Notes: generated by a model not told the origin, from the letters alone. A stretch of DNA of 47,446 nt from CALREJ01 sp035547395 (GCA_035547395.1 DASZVA010000001.1:1-47446), one strand, 5' to 3'. Counted from the stretch's first letter, positions 8,764 through 18,803 are shown. Translations and numbers: made by a program.

Positions 8764-8879
8764 AGCTGCCAGTATAGACAAAAAAGACCCACAATACTTA
8801 CGTCATACGCGCAAGTTCGATTTGTCAGAGTTGACGCCGCTCTGTTTCATAGGGGCTGTTACCCTTCCCATTCATTTGT

Positions 8880-9839
8880 ATGAAACATTCTATTCTCTCC
8901 ACAGCAACGGCATTACTCGTCGCGTTTCCGCTCATGGCGAATGCGATGGGCATTCAGGTCATCGTCGACGGCAAGACGGTGACGTTCAATGACGTGCCGC
9001 AGACGGCATGGTATGCGACATACGTGCATGATGCGGCGCAAGCCGGCATCGTGAACGGATACAAAGACGCGTACGGCAATTTCACCGGCAGATTCGGTCC
9101 GGGCAATCAGGTGACGGTCGCCGAAGCACTGAAGATCGCGATCGAAGGCGCGGGGTATGACACGCAGAATTACAGTACGGTCATCGACAGCGGCACAAAC
9201 GGCTGGTTCGCGCCGTACGTCTCGGTCGCCAAGGGCGAACATTTCGCGATCGTCGGCAGCGCGATCAATTACAATCGGGCGGCGACGCGTGCGGAAGTCG
9301 CGTCCATCTTCACGTCGGCGTTCCATGTAAACATCGACGCGCAGGCCTCGACGAACTATTCCGACGTCAACGCCCAGACGTCCTACGCGCCGTCGATCAG
9401 TGCTCTCACTCGCGACAAGATCGTCTCGGGCGATACGGACGCCAATGGCAATCTCACCAACATGTTCCGCCCCGATGACAGCGTCGCGCGAGCGGAGATG
9501 GTGAAAATGGTACTGCTTGCGCGTGCGCAGTACGGCGAAGTCGGACAGGGCAGAGGCACGTCGTCCGAAACGACGTCGCAGGGACAGACGACCGTCACAT
9601 ACACGAACAGCGGCTTCTCGCCGTCGATCCTGCACGTCAAAGTCGGCACGACGGTGACGTTCAAAAATCTATCCAACAACTCGATGTGGATCGCGGGCAG
9701 CTCGTATCCCGGACTCGATTCTCAGCAGGGTTATGCGACGGGCGAGATCTATGCCTTCACGTTCAATCGCGTCGGTACGTGGAGTTATGAAAACCGTCTG
9801 CATGCGTCGGACACCGCGACGATCGTGGTTGATCAGTAA
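8880..9839 (+). CDS. S-layer-homology protein with degenerate cupredoxin domain
   Basis: A 319-residue secreted protein. The signal peptide (MKHSILSTATALLVAFPLMANA) is followed by three SLH modules: FNDVPQTAWYATYV...GYKD, WFAPYVSVAKGE...RAATRAEV and YSDVNAQTSYAPSI...VARAEM. SLH modules anchor proteins to cell-wall polymers. The last 90 residues form a cupredoxin-like fold (GFSPSILHVKVGTTVTFKN ... ATIVV). The usual copper Cys is missing: the YHC..H pattern reads YENRLH, leaving only one likely His, so a structural role is more probable than electron transfer. Transcribed alone. Confidence 0.88.
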   Translation: MKHSILSTATALLVAFPLMANAMGIQVIVDGKTVTFNDVPQTAWYATYVHDAAQAGIVNGYKDAYGNFTGRFGPGNQVTVAEALKIAIEGAGYDTQNYSTVIDSGTNGWFAPYVSVAKGEHFAIVGSAINYNRAATRAEVASIFTSAFHVNIDAQASTNYSDVNAQTSYAPSISALTRDKIVSGDTDANGNLTNMFRPDDSVARAEMVKMVLLARAQYGEVGQGRGTSSETTSQGQTTVTYTNSGFSPSILHVKVGTTVTFKNLSNNSMWIAGSSYPGLDSQQGYATGEIYAFTFNRVGTWSYENRLHASDTATIVVDQ

Positions 9840-9861
9840 ATGAATTGAAATCATTGCAATT

Positions 9862-9891
9862 CGTAGGGGCATGGCATGCCATGCCCCTACG
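9862..9891. repeat. Perfect 30-bp palindrome
   Basis: CGTAGGGGCATGGCA is followed with no spacer by its exact reverse complement. It lies between the SLH gene and talC. There is no U-tract on either side, so a terminator is uncertain; it may be a mobile palindrome or a binding site. Confidence 0.85.
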
Positions 9892-9926
9892 TTGTATTAT
9901 GCGAATGCATCATTTCCATTTGTCAC

Positions 9927-10583
9927 ATGAAACTCTTCCTCGATACTGCAAACACCGATCAGGTCGCCACCGCCGCCAGCTGGGGCGTTCTTGACGGCGT
10001 CACCACCAATCCGTCCCTGGTCGCCAAAGAAGGCAAAGATTTCAAAGAGACGGTGCTCGAGATGTGCAAGTACGTGCCGTGCGTATCCGCGCAGGTCACC
10101 GCATTGGATTTTGAAGGCATGAAGAAGCAGGGAACCGAGTACGCCAAGTGGCACAAGAACGTGTACGTGAAAGTGCCGATGACAACCGAAGGCCTCAAGG
10201 CGCTTCATTATTTCCGCGAGAAAGGAATCCGCACGAATACGACGCTCATCTTCTCGGCATCTCAGGCGCTGCTGGCCGCGAAGGCCGGCGCCAACATCAT
10301 CAGTCCGTTCATCGGCCGTCTCGATGACATCAGTGAAGACGGCATGTCGCTCATCGCCGAGATCATGGATATCTGGGACAATTATGACTTCGACTGCGAG
10401 GTGCTGGTCGCGTCCACGCGCCATCCGCGCCACATCGTGGATGCTGCGAAGCTCGGCGCGCACATCTGCACGATTCCATTCGATGTCTTCAGCAAGCTCC
10501 CGAATCATCCGCTCACGGACAACGGCCTCAAGAAATTCATGGACGACTGGGAGAAAGTGAAGAAGGCCGGCAAGGACAAATAA
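9927..10583 (+). CDS. tal: Transaldolase, TalC/FSA-type
   Basis: A 218-residue protein, the length of the small TalC/fructose-6-phosphate aldolase subfamily. It starts MKLFLDTANTDQV; a longer frame back to 9876 would run through the palindrome and is rejected. The family signature DGVTTNPSLVAKEG and the Schiff-base lysine in YVKVPMT are present, followed by TNTTLIFSASQALLAAKAGA and SPFIGRLDD. It transfers a three-carbon unit between sugar phosphates. Together with transketolase it closes the non-oxidative pentose phosphate pathway. gnd follows 18 nt downstream, so the two form an operon. Confidence 0.95.
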   Translation: MKLFLDTANTDQVATAASWGVLDGVTTNPSLVAKEGKDFKETVLEMCKYVPCVSAQVTALDFEGMKKQGTEYAKWHKNVYVKVPMTTEGLKALHYFREKGIRTNTTLIFSASQALLAAKAGANIISPFIGRLDDISEDGMSLIAEIMDIWDNYDFDCEVLVASTRHPRHIVDAAKLGAHICTIPFDVFSKLPNHPLTDNGLKKFMDDWEKVKKAGKDK

Positions 10584-10601
10584 TTTTTTCCACTTTGTAG
10601 C

Positions 10602-12002
<1,401 letters not shown>

Positions 12003-12017
12003 AAGAGGCAATGAGCA

Positions 12018-12040
12018 GCACCCCTTCGCGGGTGCGGCTT
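12018..12040 (+). terminator. Weak hairpin terminator after gnd
   Basis: GCACCC (12018-12023) pairs with GGGTGC (12030-12035) around a short loop, followed by GGCTTT. The stem is short and the T-run poor, so termination is uncertain. The 170 nt to the next gene are AT-rich and hold no gene that I can support. Confidence 0.5.
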
Positions 12041-12207
12041 TCATGCTATCTGTGTTTTTATAAGTCATTCACTCTGTAATGAATGGTGACAATTAATCAA
12101 TTAATGGATATGTTTTTTTATTCGCATATAGAAGCCAAATGCATCTGTAACATTGATTCAAGGAATGCCAAATACATCCTGTGAATTTTGATGTTCACTT
12201 TCCATGT

Positions 12208-13077
12208 TTACTTCACTGCCCGTACGAGCAGCGCCGCCCCCATCGTACCGGCATCCTTCACCATGCATGCCGCAAGCTCGGGTAGGGGAGTGTCGGGCAG
12301 AGTCCAGCGTTTCAATTCCTCCATGACACTGGGAAGATGCGGCTTGAGGGATGCTCCCGCGCTGCCGCCGAAGACGATGACATCGGGATCAAGCACGTAG
12401 AGAAGACTCGTACAGAGCCACGCGACTTCACGAAAAATATCGGGCCGCATCCATTCGCAGACTTCTCCGTCGAGATAATCACCGGGGTGCGTGGCCTCGA
12501 CGCAGCGCCTGCCCATCGCGGTGCCGGAGATGAATTGTTCCACTTCGCCGCGGGAATCGCTGGTCTTGAACGGCGGCTTGCCCGGCTGCAGAAGCATGTG
12601 TCCGAATTCACCGGCGAAGCCGTGGCTTCCGTTGAAAAGCCGTCCGTCGACGACGATGCCGCCCCCAACCCCTGTTCCCATCGTGATGCCGATCACGATG
12701 TGTTTTCCTTTGCCCGCGCCCATCACCGCTTCGGCGAGCGTGAAGCAGTTTGCGTCATTCTGAACTGCGACGGGGAGAGACAATTCCGTCTCGAGAATTT
12801 TTTTCGCATGTACGCCTTCGCTGTCGGGAATGTTCGGAGTCTTGATGACAATGCCGTCGGGCTGATGAATGAGCCCCGGGATTCCGACGCCGACGCCGAT
12901 GGTATCGGCTGCGCACATGCCCCGTATCTGTACGACGCACTCCCGAAGCACGGCCTCAAATCCCTGCTCCGCGCGCGTTTCGGATTGAATGTCTGATTGC
13001 AGAGCGAGCGTGCCGGCATCGTATCGCGCGATGCGAAGGTGTGTTCCGCCGAGATCGACTCCGACGAGTGATGCCAT
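12208..13077 (-). CDS. ROK-family sugar kinase (glucokinase-like)
   Basis: A 289-residue actin-fold kinase. The phosphate-1 loop GVDLGGTHLRIARYD is at the N-terminus, then the NDANCFTLAEAVMGAGKG segment with the catalytic Asp, MGTGVGGGIVVDG, and HGFAGEFGHM for sugar binding. The zinc cluster (CxCGxxGC) found after the GH motif in many ROK proteins is absent; this stretch reads QPGKPPFKTSDSRGEVEQF. Glucose or another hexose is a likely substrate, feeding glycolysis, but specificity cannot be read from sequence. It is transcribed opposite to gnd. Confidence 0.88.
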   Translation of the reverse strand: MASLVGVDLGGTHLRIARYDAGTLALQSDIQSETRAEQGFEAVLRECVVQIRGMCAADTIGVGVGIPGLIHQPDGIVIKTPNIPDSEGVHAKKILETELSLPVAVQNDANCFTLAEAVMGAGKGKHIVIGITMGTGVGGGIVVDGRLFNGSHGFAGEFGHMLLQPGKPPFKTSDSRGEVEQFISGTAMGRRCVEATHPGDYLDGEVCEWMRPDIFREVAWLCTSLLYVLDPDVIVFGGSAGASLKPHLPSVMEELKRWTLPDTPLPELAACMVKDAGTMGAALLVRAVK

Positions 13078-13289
13078 ATGCAGGAAACATTATCACGACG
13101 ATTTTCTTGATGCACGGGAATCGGTTGAGTACAATATCCAGATTTTATGGTGTTTTTTGGCTAGCGTAAGAGCAAAATCGGCAGAGAAGCGTCAAGGCAA
13201 ACTCAGCATCTGGTGGCAAGAAGGCAGTGACAAACACAACCTGTTGTGCCAACATTCCCGTTTGTTGTTTCTCTACTTTTTTGCTTCTT

Positions 13290-13832
13290 ATGACGACGCC
13301 CATCGCATATACTACGTCCGGTCAGTCCACACAATCGGCATCGGTTGAACAGGAATTTCTCACCGCATACGACCAGTATGCCGACGCTATTTTCAGGCAT
13401 TGCTATTTCCGCGTGTTCGATCGCGAGCGCGGGAAAGATCTGATGCAGGAAGTTTTCATGCGTGCCTGGGAATATCTTTGCAAAGGTGAAAAAGTTCTGA
13501 ACATGCGCGCGTTCCTCTATCGCATCGCGAACAATCTCATCGTCGATGAATCGCGCAAACGCAAGGAGACGTCTCTCGAAAAATTGCAGGAGGAAGGATT
13601 TGATCCCGGCAAAGACGAAACGCCGCGCATGCACAGTCGCATAGAACATTCGCGCGTGATCAAAAAGCTCGGAGGCCTCGACGATCACTATCGCGACATC
13701 ATCATCATGCGTTACATCAATGACCTGTCGCCGTCCGAGATCGCCGAGGTGACGGGGGAGTCGGCAAATACCGTCTCCGTCCGCATCTACCGCGGACTCA
13801 AGCAGCTCCGCTCTTTACTCGCCGAAGGATGA
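13290..13832 (+). CDS. ECF-type RNA polymerase sigma factor
   Basis: A 180-residue protein with the two conserved parts of extracytoplasmic-function sigma factors. Region 2 is YDQYADAIFRHCYFRV ... LMQEVFMRAWEYL ... RAFLYRIANNLIVDESRKRK. Region 4 is YRDIIIMRYINDLSPSEIAE with a helix-turn-helix ending ANTVSVRIYRGLKQLR. The ATG at 13290 is preferred to an upstream start that adds a Cys-rich tail. No typical anti-sigma membrane protein follows; instead there are two very small ORFs and then a giant secreted repeat protein, a plausible target. Confidence 0.92.
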   Translation: MTTPIAYTTSGQSTQSASVEQEFLTAYDQYADAIFRHCYFRVFDRERGKDLMQEVFMRAWEYLCKGEKVLNMRAFLYRIANNLIVDESRKRKETSLEKLQEEGFDPGKDETPRMHSRIEHSRVIKKLGGLDDHYRDIIIMRYINDLSPSEIAEVTGESANTVSVRIYRGLKQLRSLLAEG

Positions 13833-13946
13833 ACGCATCCGGCGTTCCGACGGCTGAAAAAGTCGCCCGTTTTCTTGCGGTTGCAGGGCCTGAAGCATAG
13901 CTTGCGTACTGTTCGCTCTTTCTTTTAATCACTTCCATTCCTACCC

Positions 13947-14117
13947 ATGGATTTGCTCTCCTGCTTCTTCCGGGATGCACGGTCAGAGTCGTTGACGGAT
14001 GATGAAAAACTGTCCGCGAAGGATGAACTGCTGAAGTTCCTGCGCGTGAACAAGCTCGCAGCCGCACATGCGTACGCCTACGTGCGCACGCCCTCGGCCA
14101 CTCCTTCTCGTCGATAA
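13947..14117 (+). CDS. Small 56-residue protein after the sigma factor
   Basis: ATG at 13947, stop at 14115-14117, 114 nt after the sigma gene. The protein (MDLLSCFFRDARSESLTDDE, then a helix KLSAKDELLKFLRVNKLAAA) is soluble and charged. The segment SLTDDEKLSAKDELLKFL resembles HLTAGEKEEGRRALVAFM in the next ORF, suggesting that both carry the same short helical motif. Position suggests a role with the sigma factor, but this is inference. Moderate confidence that it is translated. Confidence 0.5.
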   Translation: MDLLSCFFRDARSESLTDDEKLSAKDELLKFLRVNKLAAAHAYAYVRTPSATPSRR

Positions 14118-14183
14118 TGCCACAATGCAACCCATCCTCGGGGCTTGCGCTCTGAGGATTTTTGCTGCCCTTCCGTCAATCCC

Positions 14184-14459
14184 ATGAACACCTCCAGCAC
14201 ATCGTCAATCTCGTCGCGTCTGCGCGGCATGAGCATGCGGACAATCGGCCGTTCGCTGACAATTTTTTTGCGCAAGGGGAGCGTAAGTAAGACAGCGGTT
14301 CCCCGTCAGACACAACAAATGACGCATGCAGTATCATCACCGAAGACGCCGCATCTGACAGCAGGTGAGAAAGAGGAAGGACGCCGGGCGCTTGTCGCAT
14401 TCATGCAGACGTGTCCGCGCGCCGCAACCTCTTCTTCGTCGGGCGAGGTGCACAGATAA
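14184..14459 (+). CDS. Small protein sharing a helical motif with the preceding ORF
   Basis: From the ATG at 14184 this gives 91 residues: a basic Ser-rich start (MNTSSTSSISSRLRGMSM), then a motif LTAGEKEEGRRALVAFM near residue 60 that matches the short motif in the preceding 56-residue ORF. No membrane helix is obvious. It ends 145 nt before the start of the repeat protein. It may be a small regulator or a remnant of a larger anti-sigma protein; the evidence is position and the shared motif only. Confidence 0.45.
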   Translation: MNTSSTSSISSRLRGMSMRTIGRSLTIFLRKGSVSKTAVPRQTQQMTHAVSSPKTPHLTAGEKEEGRRALVAFMQTCPRAATSSSSGEVHR

Positions 14460-14604
14460 GGTTTGTCTTTTTGTTTATTTGCCGAGAAAGCACCGGTTTT
14501 TCGTAAGATTCACAGACACACTGCGTCATCGCACGTCGGTTTTCCAGCTGGGCGCCCACACACATGTTGGAATGCCTCATTTCTTATTTTTTTCCCTTCT
14601 CGCT

Positions 14605-17600
14605 ATGCCACTGAGGAAGGCAAGCATTGCCAAAAGGACCGGCATCGCCGGTATCAAGGCGCGTCGCGTGACGCGCCGAACACGGCCACTGTCCACGTTC
14701 GCCATGGTTCTCGCACTGATCGCGAGCGTCGGCGGTGGATCGACATTTCTGGGCGGACTGACGGCTATGGCCGCAGGCGCGCAGAATGCGTATGTAGGTG
14801 CGAGTGCACAATCGACCGTGCATTCCGACATTAATTCTTTTGCATTGAACGGAGTCTCAGTTGTCCAAAACGGTGGCGCAAACGGCGCGCAGAACGCGGG
14901 CGTCTCCATGAACGCGCAGTCGAATGTGAACAGCACGATCAATTCACTCGCACCCAATCTCATTAACGTCATGCAGAACGCGTACGGAAACGGGGTGCAG
15001 AACGCAGGAGTTGCGGCCAGTGCCGGCTCCGACATCACCAGCAATATCAATTCGCTGGGTATCAATGGTTTGTTTTTGAATCAAACAGGAGGGAACAACG
15101 GAGTGCAGAATGCATTTGTCGGAGCGAACGCCGCTTCAAATGTGTTCTCTGACATCAATTCCTTCGCGCCCAATCTTGTTCAGCTCGTGCAGAACGGCGG
15201 CAGCAACGGCGCACAGAACGCCTTCGTCGGTGCCAACGCAGCCAGCGATGTCACGTCTTTGATTAACTCGATTTCAGGTAATGGCATCACGGTCAATCAG
15301 AACGGCGGCGGCGGCACGGGAGTCGGTTCCGGAGCCGGCGGCAACGGCGGCTGCGGCTGTTCCAGTTCCAGCATCTCCAGCTCTTCCTCTTCTTCCAGCA
15401 GCTCCAGCGTCGGCGGTGCAGGAGGTTGCGGATGCTCATCCAGCAGTCTGAGCAGTTCCAGCAGCTCGTCGAGCGTCGGCGGAGCGGGCGGATGCGGCTG
15501 CTCCAGCTCGAGCGTCGGTGCAGGAGCGGGGTCTGACACGGGCGGAGGATCTCAGAACGCGTACGTAGGATCGACATCAACCACGACGGTGACATCCAAC
15601 AACACCGCTGTGTCCGGCAATTCCACCACGGTTACCCAGAACGGCGGCTCCACCCAGAACGGCGTGAGCACGCAGAACGCGGAAGTCGGAAACTCAGCGA
15701 CGACCGATCAGAATTCCACGATCAACGCCGCATCTGGCAATGACAATAGTGTCTCTCAAAACGGCGGCGGCAACGGCGCGCAGAATGCGGGCATCGATAG
15801 CGGCGCCAACACGTCCGTGGGTTCCACGAACGTCGCGGTGTCCGGTAACGGAACGTCCGTCAATCAGAATGGAGGCGGCGTCAGCAATGGTGCAGCTGCC
15901 CAGAACGCCGAAGTCGGGAACGCCTCCGGCACGGATCAGACTTCTACCATCAACGCAGCATCCGGTAATGACAATGGAATTTCTCAGAACGGCGGATCTA
16001 ACGGCGCGCAGAATGCGGGCATCGGTTCCGATGCCAACACGGGCGTCGGTTCCACCAACGTCGCCGTCTCTGGCAACGCTACCGGAGTCAATCAGAACGG
16101 CGGCGGCATCAATAACGGTGCATCCGCTCAGAACGCACAGGTCGGCAACGTCGCCGGCACGGATCAGAACAGCACGATCAATGCCGCCAGCGGCAATGAC
16201 AACGGCATCAGTCAGAACGGTACATCTGCCGGCAGCGGTGCAGGCGTCCAGAACGCCGGTATCGAGAGCGGTGCGAACACGTCCGTGGGCTCCGCGAACG
16301 TCGCGGCTTCGGGCAATATCACGGGCGTGAATCAAACGGGTGGCGGCATCAATAACGGTGCATCCGCTCAGAACGCACAGGTCGGCAACGTCGCCGGCAC
16401 GGATCAGAACAGCACGATCAATGCCGCCAGCGGCAATGACAACGGCATCAGTCAGAACGGCGGGGGCAATGGCGCACAGAACGCCGGTATCGGGTCCGAG
16501 GCAGGGACGAGCGTCAACTCCAGCAACACCGCACTGTCCGGAAACGCCACGGGCGTGAATCAGGCGGGCGGCGGCACGGGCAGCGGAGCGTCCGCCCAGA
16601 ACGCCGAAGTCGGCAATCAGGCTACGACGAACGAGAACTCTTCGATCAACGCCGCGTCCGGCAACAGCAATCAGGTATCGCAGAACATGACCGGCACCGT
16701 TGGAACGGGCGTCGGATCTGTCGGCGGTTCGGACACCGGCTGCGGCTGCAGCAACGTGGGATCCGCCAACGGTTTTGATTTCGGCAACGGCGCGGCAGCC
16801 CAGTTCGGCGCAGTCGACACCTCCGCCAACACGACCGTGAACAACGGCGTGAACGCGGCGTCCGGGAACGACACGACGATCGGCCAGGGCGGCGGCAGCA
16901 ACGGCGTCGACAACGCCCAGGTCGGAAACACTTCGAATACGTCCGTGAACAACGGCGTGAATGCAGGCGCCGCTAACAATGTCGGGCTTGCACAGAATCT
17001 TTCCGCCAACGGTGGCGCATCCGTCCAGGGTGCGGGTATTGATGCTTCCGCCAACACGACCGTGAACAACGGCGTGAACGCGGCGTCGGGCAACGACACG
17101 ACGATCGGCCAGGGCGCCGGATCCAACGGTGCGGACAATGCCGTCGTCGGCAATCAGTCGAACACGACCGTGAACAACGGCGTGAACGCGGGCACGGTGA
17201 ATAACATCGGCGTGCAGCAGACGGGTACCAACGACAACGGCGCTCTTGCGCAGTACGGTACGGTGAACGCACCCGCTTCCACCACGGTGAATAACCAGGT
17301 GAACGCGGCGTCCGGCAATGACACGACGATCGGTCAGGGCGGCGGCAGCAACGGCGTCGACAATGCTACCGTTGGAAACTCGTCCAACACGACGGTGAAT
17401 AACCAGGTGAACGCCGGCACGGTGAATAACATCTCCGCGTCTCAGAACGGTTCCGTCAGCCACGGGGCTCTCGCCCAGTATTTTGACATCAATGCCCCCG
17501 CTTCCACAACCGTGAACAACGGCGTGAACGCGGCGTCCGGCAACGATACGACGATTCATCAGGCCGGCGGTGCCAACGGCGCGCAGAATGCGGGCGTCGG

Positions 17601-17802
17601 CAACTCGTCGAGCACGACGGTGAACAACACTGTCAACGCGGGCTCCGGCAATAATGTCGGCGTCTCGCAGAACGGTTCCGTGAATAACGGCGCCATGGCG
17701 CAGTACAACGGGTACACGGCCAGCACGAACGGCATGGGAGGATCCAACGATCTCTTCTCGCAATTCATGGCCGGTCATCATCATATCTTCCTGAACTACT
17801 GA
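14605..17802 (+). CDS. Giant secreted Gln/Asn/Gly repeat protein, curlin-like
   Basis: About 1065 residues. A long basic N-terminus (MPLRKASIAKRTGIAG...) and hydrophobic stretch (FAMVLALIASVGGG) form an extended signal; an alternative ATG is at 14572. From residue 60 there are five 36-residue repeats (QNAxVGAxAxSxVxSxINS...QNGGxNGA). Then comes a Ser/Gly region with three GGCGCSSSS units, then long repeats of the type QNGGGNGAQNA, TDQNSTINAASGNDN and TTVNNGVNAASGND. The end is GHHHIFLNY. The alternating N-x-x-Q-x-G-x-x-N-x-A spacing recalls curlin repeats, which stack as an amyloid beta-solenoid, so a cell-surface fibre is the best guess. No csg-type assembly genes are nearby. Confidence 0.85.
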   Translation: MPLRKASIAKRTGIAGIKARRVTRRTRPLSTFAMVLALIASVGGGSTFLGGLTAMAAGAQNAYVGASAQSTVHSDINSFALNGVSVVQNGGANGAQNAGVSMNAQSNVNSTINSLAPNLINVMQNAYGNGVQNAGVAASAGSDITSNINSLGINGLFLNQTGGNNGVQNAFVGANAASNVFSDINSFAPNLVQLVQNGGSNGAQNAFVGANAASDVTSLINSISGNGITVNQNGGGGTGVGSGAGGNGGCGCSSSSISSSSSSSSSSSVGGAGGCGCSSSSLSSSSSSSSVGGAGGCGCSSSSVGAGAGSDTGGGSQNAYVGSTSTTTVTSNNTAVSGNSTTVTQNGGSTQNGVSTQNAEVGNSATTDQNSTINAASGNDNSVSQNGGGNGAQNAGIDSGANTSVGSTNVAVSGNGTSVNQNGGGVSNGAAAQNAEVGNASGTDQTSTINAASGNDNGISQNGGSNGAQNAGIGSDANTGVGSTNVAVSGNATGVNQNGGGINNGASAQNAQVGNVAGTDQNSTINAASGNDNGISQNGTSAGSGAGVQNAGIESGANTSVGSANVAASGNITGVNQTGGGINNGASAQNAQVGNVAGTDQNSTINAASGNDNGISQNGGGNGAQNAGIGSEAGTSVNSSNTALSGNATGVNQAGGGTGSGASAQNAEVGNQATTNENSSINAASGNSNQVSQNMTGTVGTGVGSVGGSDTGCGCSNVGSANGFDFGNGAAAQFGAVDTSANTTVNNGVNAASGNDTTIGQGGGSNGVDNAQVGNTSNTSVNNGVNAGAANNVGLAQNLSANGGASVQGAGIDASANTTVNNGVNAASGNDTTIGQGAGSNGADNAVVGNQSNTTVNNGVNAGTVNNIGVQQTGTNDNGALAQYGTVNAPASTTVNNQVNAASGNDTTIGQGGGSNGVDNATVGNSSNTTVNNQVNAGTVNNISASQNGSVSHGALAQYFDINAPASTTVNNGVNAASGNDTTIHQAGGANGAQNAGVGNSSSTTVNNTVNAGSGNNVGVSQNGSVNNGAMAQYNGYTASTNGMGGSNDLFSQFMAGHHHIFLNY
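16102..16460 (+). repeat. Exact 119-bp direct repeat inside the repeat gene
   Basis: Bases 16102-16220 and 16342-16460 are identical, offset by 240 bp, including synonymous positions; the other repeat units of the gene differ at many silent sites. This points to recent duplication or gene conversion within the gene. Confidence 0.9.
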
Positions 17803-17818
17803 AACAGTCTGAGTATCT

Positions 17819-17855
17819 AAAAAGGGGAGGAGGGTCGATCCCTTCTCCCTTTTGT
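17819..17855 (+). terminator. Hairpin terminator after the repeat protein
   Basis: AAAAAGGGGAGGAGGG and TCCCTTCTCCCTTTTG flank a TCGA loop and end in a T-run. It directly follows the stop codon at 17802 and precedes the promoter of the next gene. Confidence 0.7.
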
Positions 17856-17870
17856 CGTATCATCGCACTC

Positions 17871-18593
17871 ATGCGCACGCGCAACCTGTACGATCCGGCT
17901 TCCCGTGATCCCTATCCGCTCAGCCGGTCGAAGGTGGAACTTTTCCTGCAGTGTCCACGTTGCTTCTACCTGGATCGCCGATCCGGCATCGGTCGCATCG
18001 ACGGTCCGCCGTACACGCTCAATCTGGCGGTCGACGCGCTTCTCAAGCGCGAGTTCGACGCGTACCGTTTGCGTGGGGAAGCGCATCCGATTATGACGAT
18101 GTACGGAGTCGACGCGGTGCCGTTTCGTCACAAGGATTTTTTGGAATGGCGGGACGGCAAAGGCATGCATGTTTTTCATGCGCCGACGCGTTTCGATGTG
18201 TTCGGCATCATCGACGATCTCTGGGTGAATGAGAAAGGTGAGATTCTGATCGTCGATTACAAGGCGACGAGCACCATTGCGGATATCTCCATCGACGGCC
18301 GCGATTCGTACAAACGTCAGATCGAGTTCTATCAATGGCTCTTTAGGCAGCATGATTTTTCCGTGTCCGACACCGGGTATTTTCTGTTTGCAAACGCGGT
18401 GAAAGACCGGGATCTCTTTGATCGTCAGCTCGAATTCACAATGCAGATTCTGCCGTATGAAGGAAAAGACGGCTGGGTCGACGATGCGCTGCGTGGAGCA
18501 TTTGACGTATTGCAGGAAGATCTCCCGCCGCCTTCAACCGAAAGCTGTGAGTGGTGTGGGTATAGACGGGAAGCGCGAGACATTGAAAATTGA
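17871..18593 (+). CDS. PD-(D/E)XK nuclease, RecB/Cas4-like with cysteine pairs
   Basis: A 240-residue protein. The nuclease core reads FDVFGIIDDLWV ... ILIVDYKAT, giving the GxxD and the D-x-K of the PD-(D/E)XK fold, followed by RQIEFYQWLF, the QxxxY motif of RecB-family enzymes. CPRC near residue 25 and CEWC near residue 225 flank the core like the four Cys of Cas4/AddB iron-sulphur nucleases. No cas genes or CRISPR array are in the window, so a DNA repair role is more likely. The start is supported by TATCAT ending 7 nt before the ATG. Confidence 0.85.
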   Translation: MRTRNLYDPASRDPYPLSRSKVELFLQCPRCFYLDRRSGIGRIDGPPYTLNLAVDALLKREFDAYRLRGEAHPIMTMYGVDAVPFRHKDFLEWRDGKGMHVFHAPTRFDVFGIIDDLWVNEKGEILIVDYKATSTIADISIDGRDSYKRQIEFYQWLFRQHDFSVSDTGYFLFANAVKDRDLFDRQLEFTMQILPYEGKDGWVDDALRGAFDVLQEDLPPPSTESCEWCGYRREARDIEN

Positions 18594-18676
18594 AACCGCT
18601 TCGCCAGGGTTTCACAGGGCAGGGAAAGCGAAAGAGAACATGCAGCGCAGATTTTCTATCTGCAGTTTGAAGACCG

Positions 18677-18700
18677 TTACCATATATCGATATATGGTAA
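18677..18700. repeat. Perfect 24-bp palindrome
   Basis: TTACCATATATC is followed directly by its reverse complement GATATATGGTAA. It is AT-rich, lies about 100 bp upstream of tRNA-Ser(GCU), and has no U-tract. It could be an operator or a restriction/methylation-type site. The rest of this 210-nt gap shows no gene. Confidence 0.8.
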
Positions 18701-18803
18701 TGCCCGTCTGTATCACATGGAATTCGATGCCGCATGTGTGAAACCGGTCCATTTTCTCTCTTCCCATAGAGAAAAAGCATTCGTATACTGCCTGCACTCC
18801 CAC

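Noticed and set aside
9876..9926. Upstream extension of the transaldolase start
   Set aside because: It would translate half of a perfect palindrome, and family members start at MKLFLDTA.
15694..17784. A 696-codon open frame on the minus strand opposite the repeat gene
   Set aside because: It follows the repeat periodicity of the sense gene and is rich in Arg/Val/Ala in the pattern expected of an antisense shadow; the sense strand has a signal peptide and clear repeat logic.
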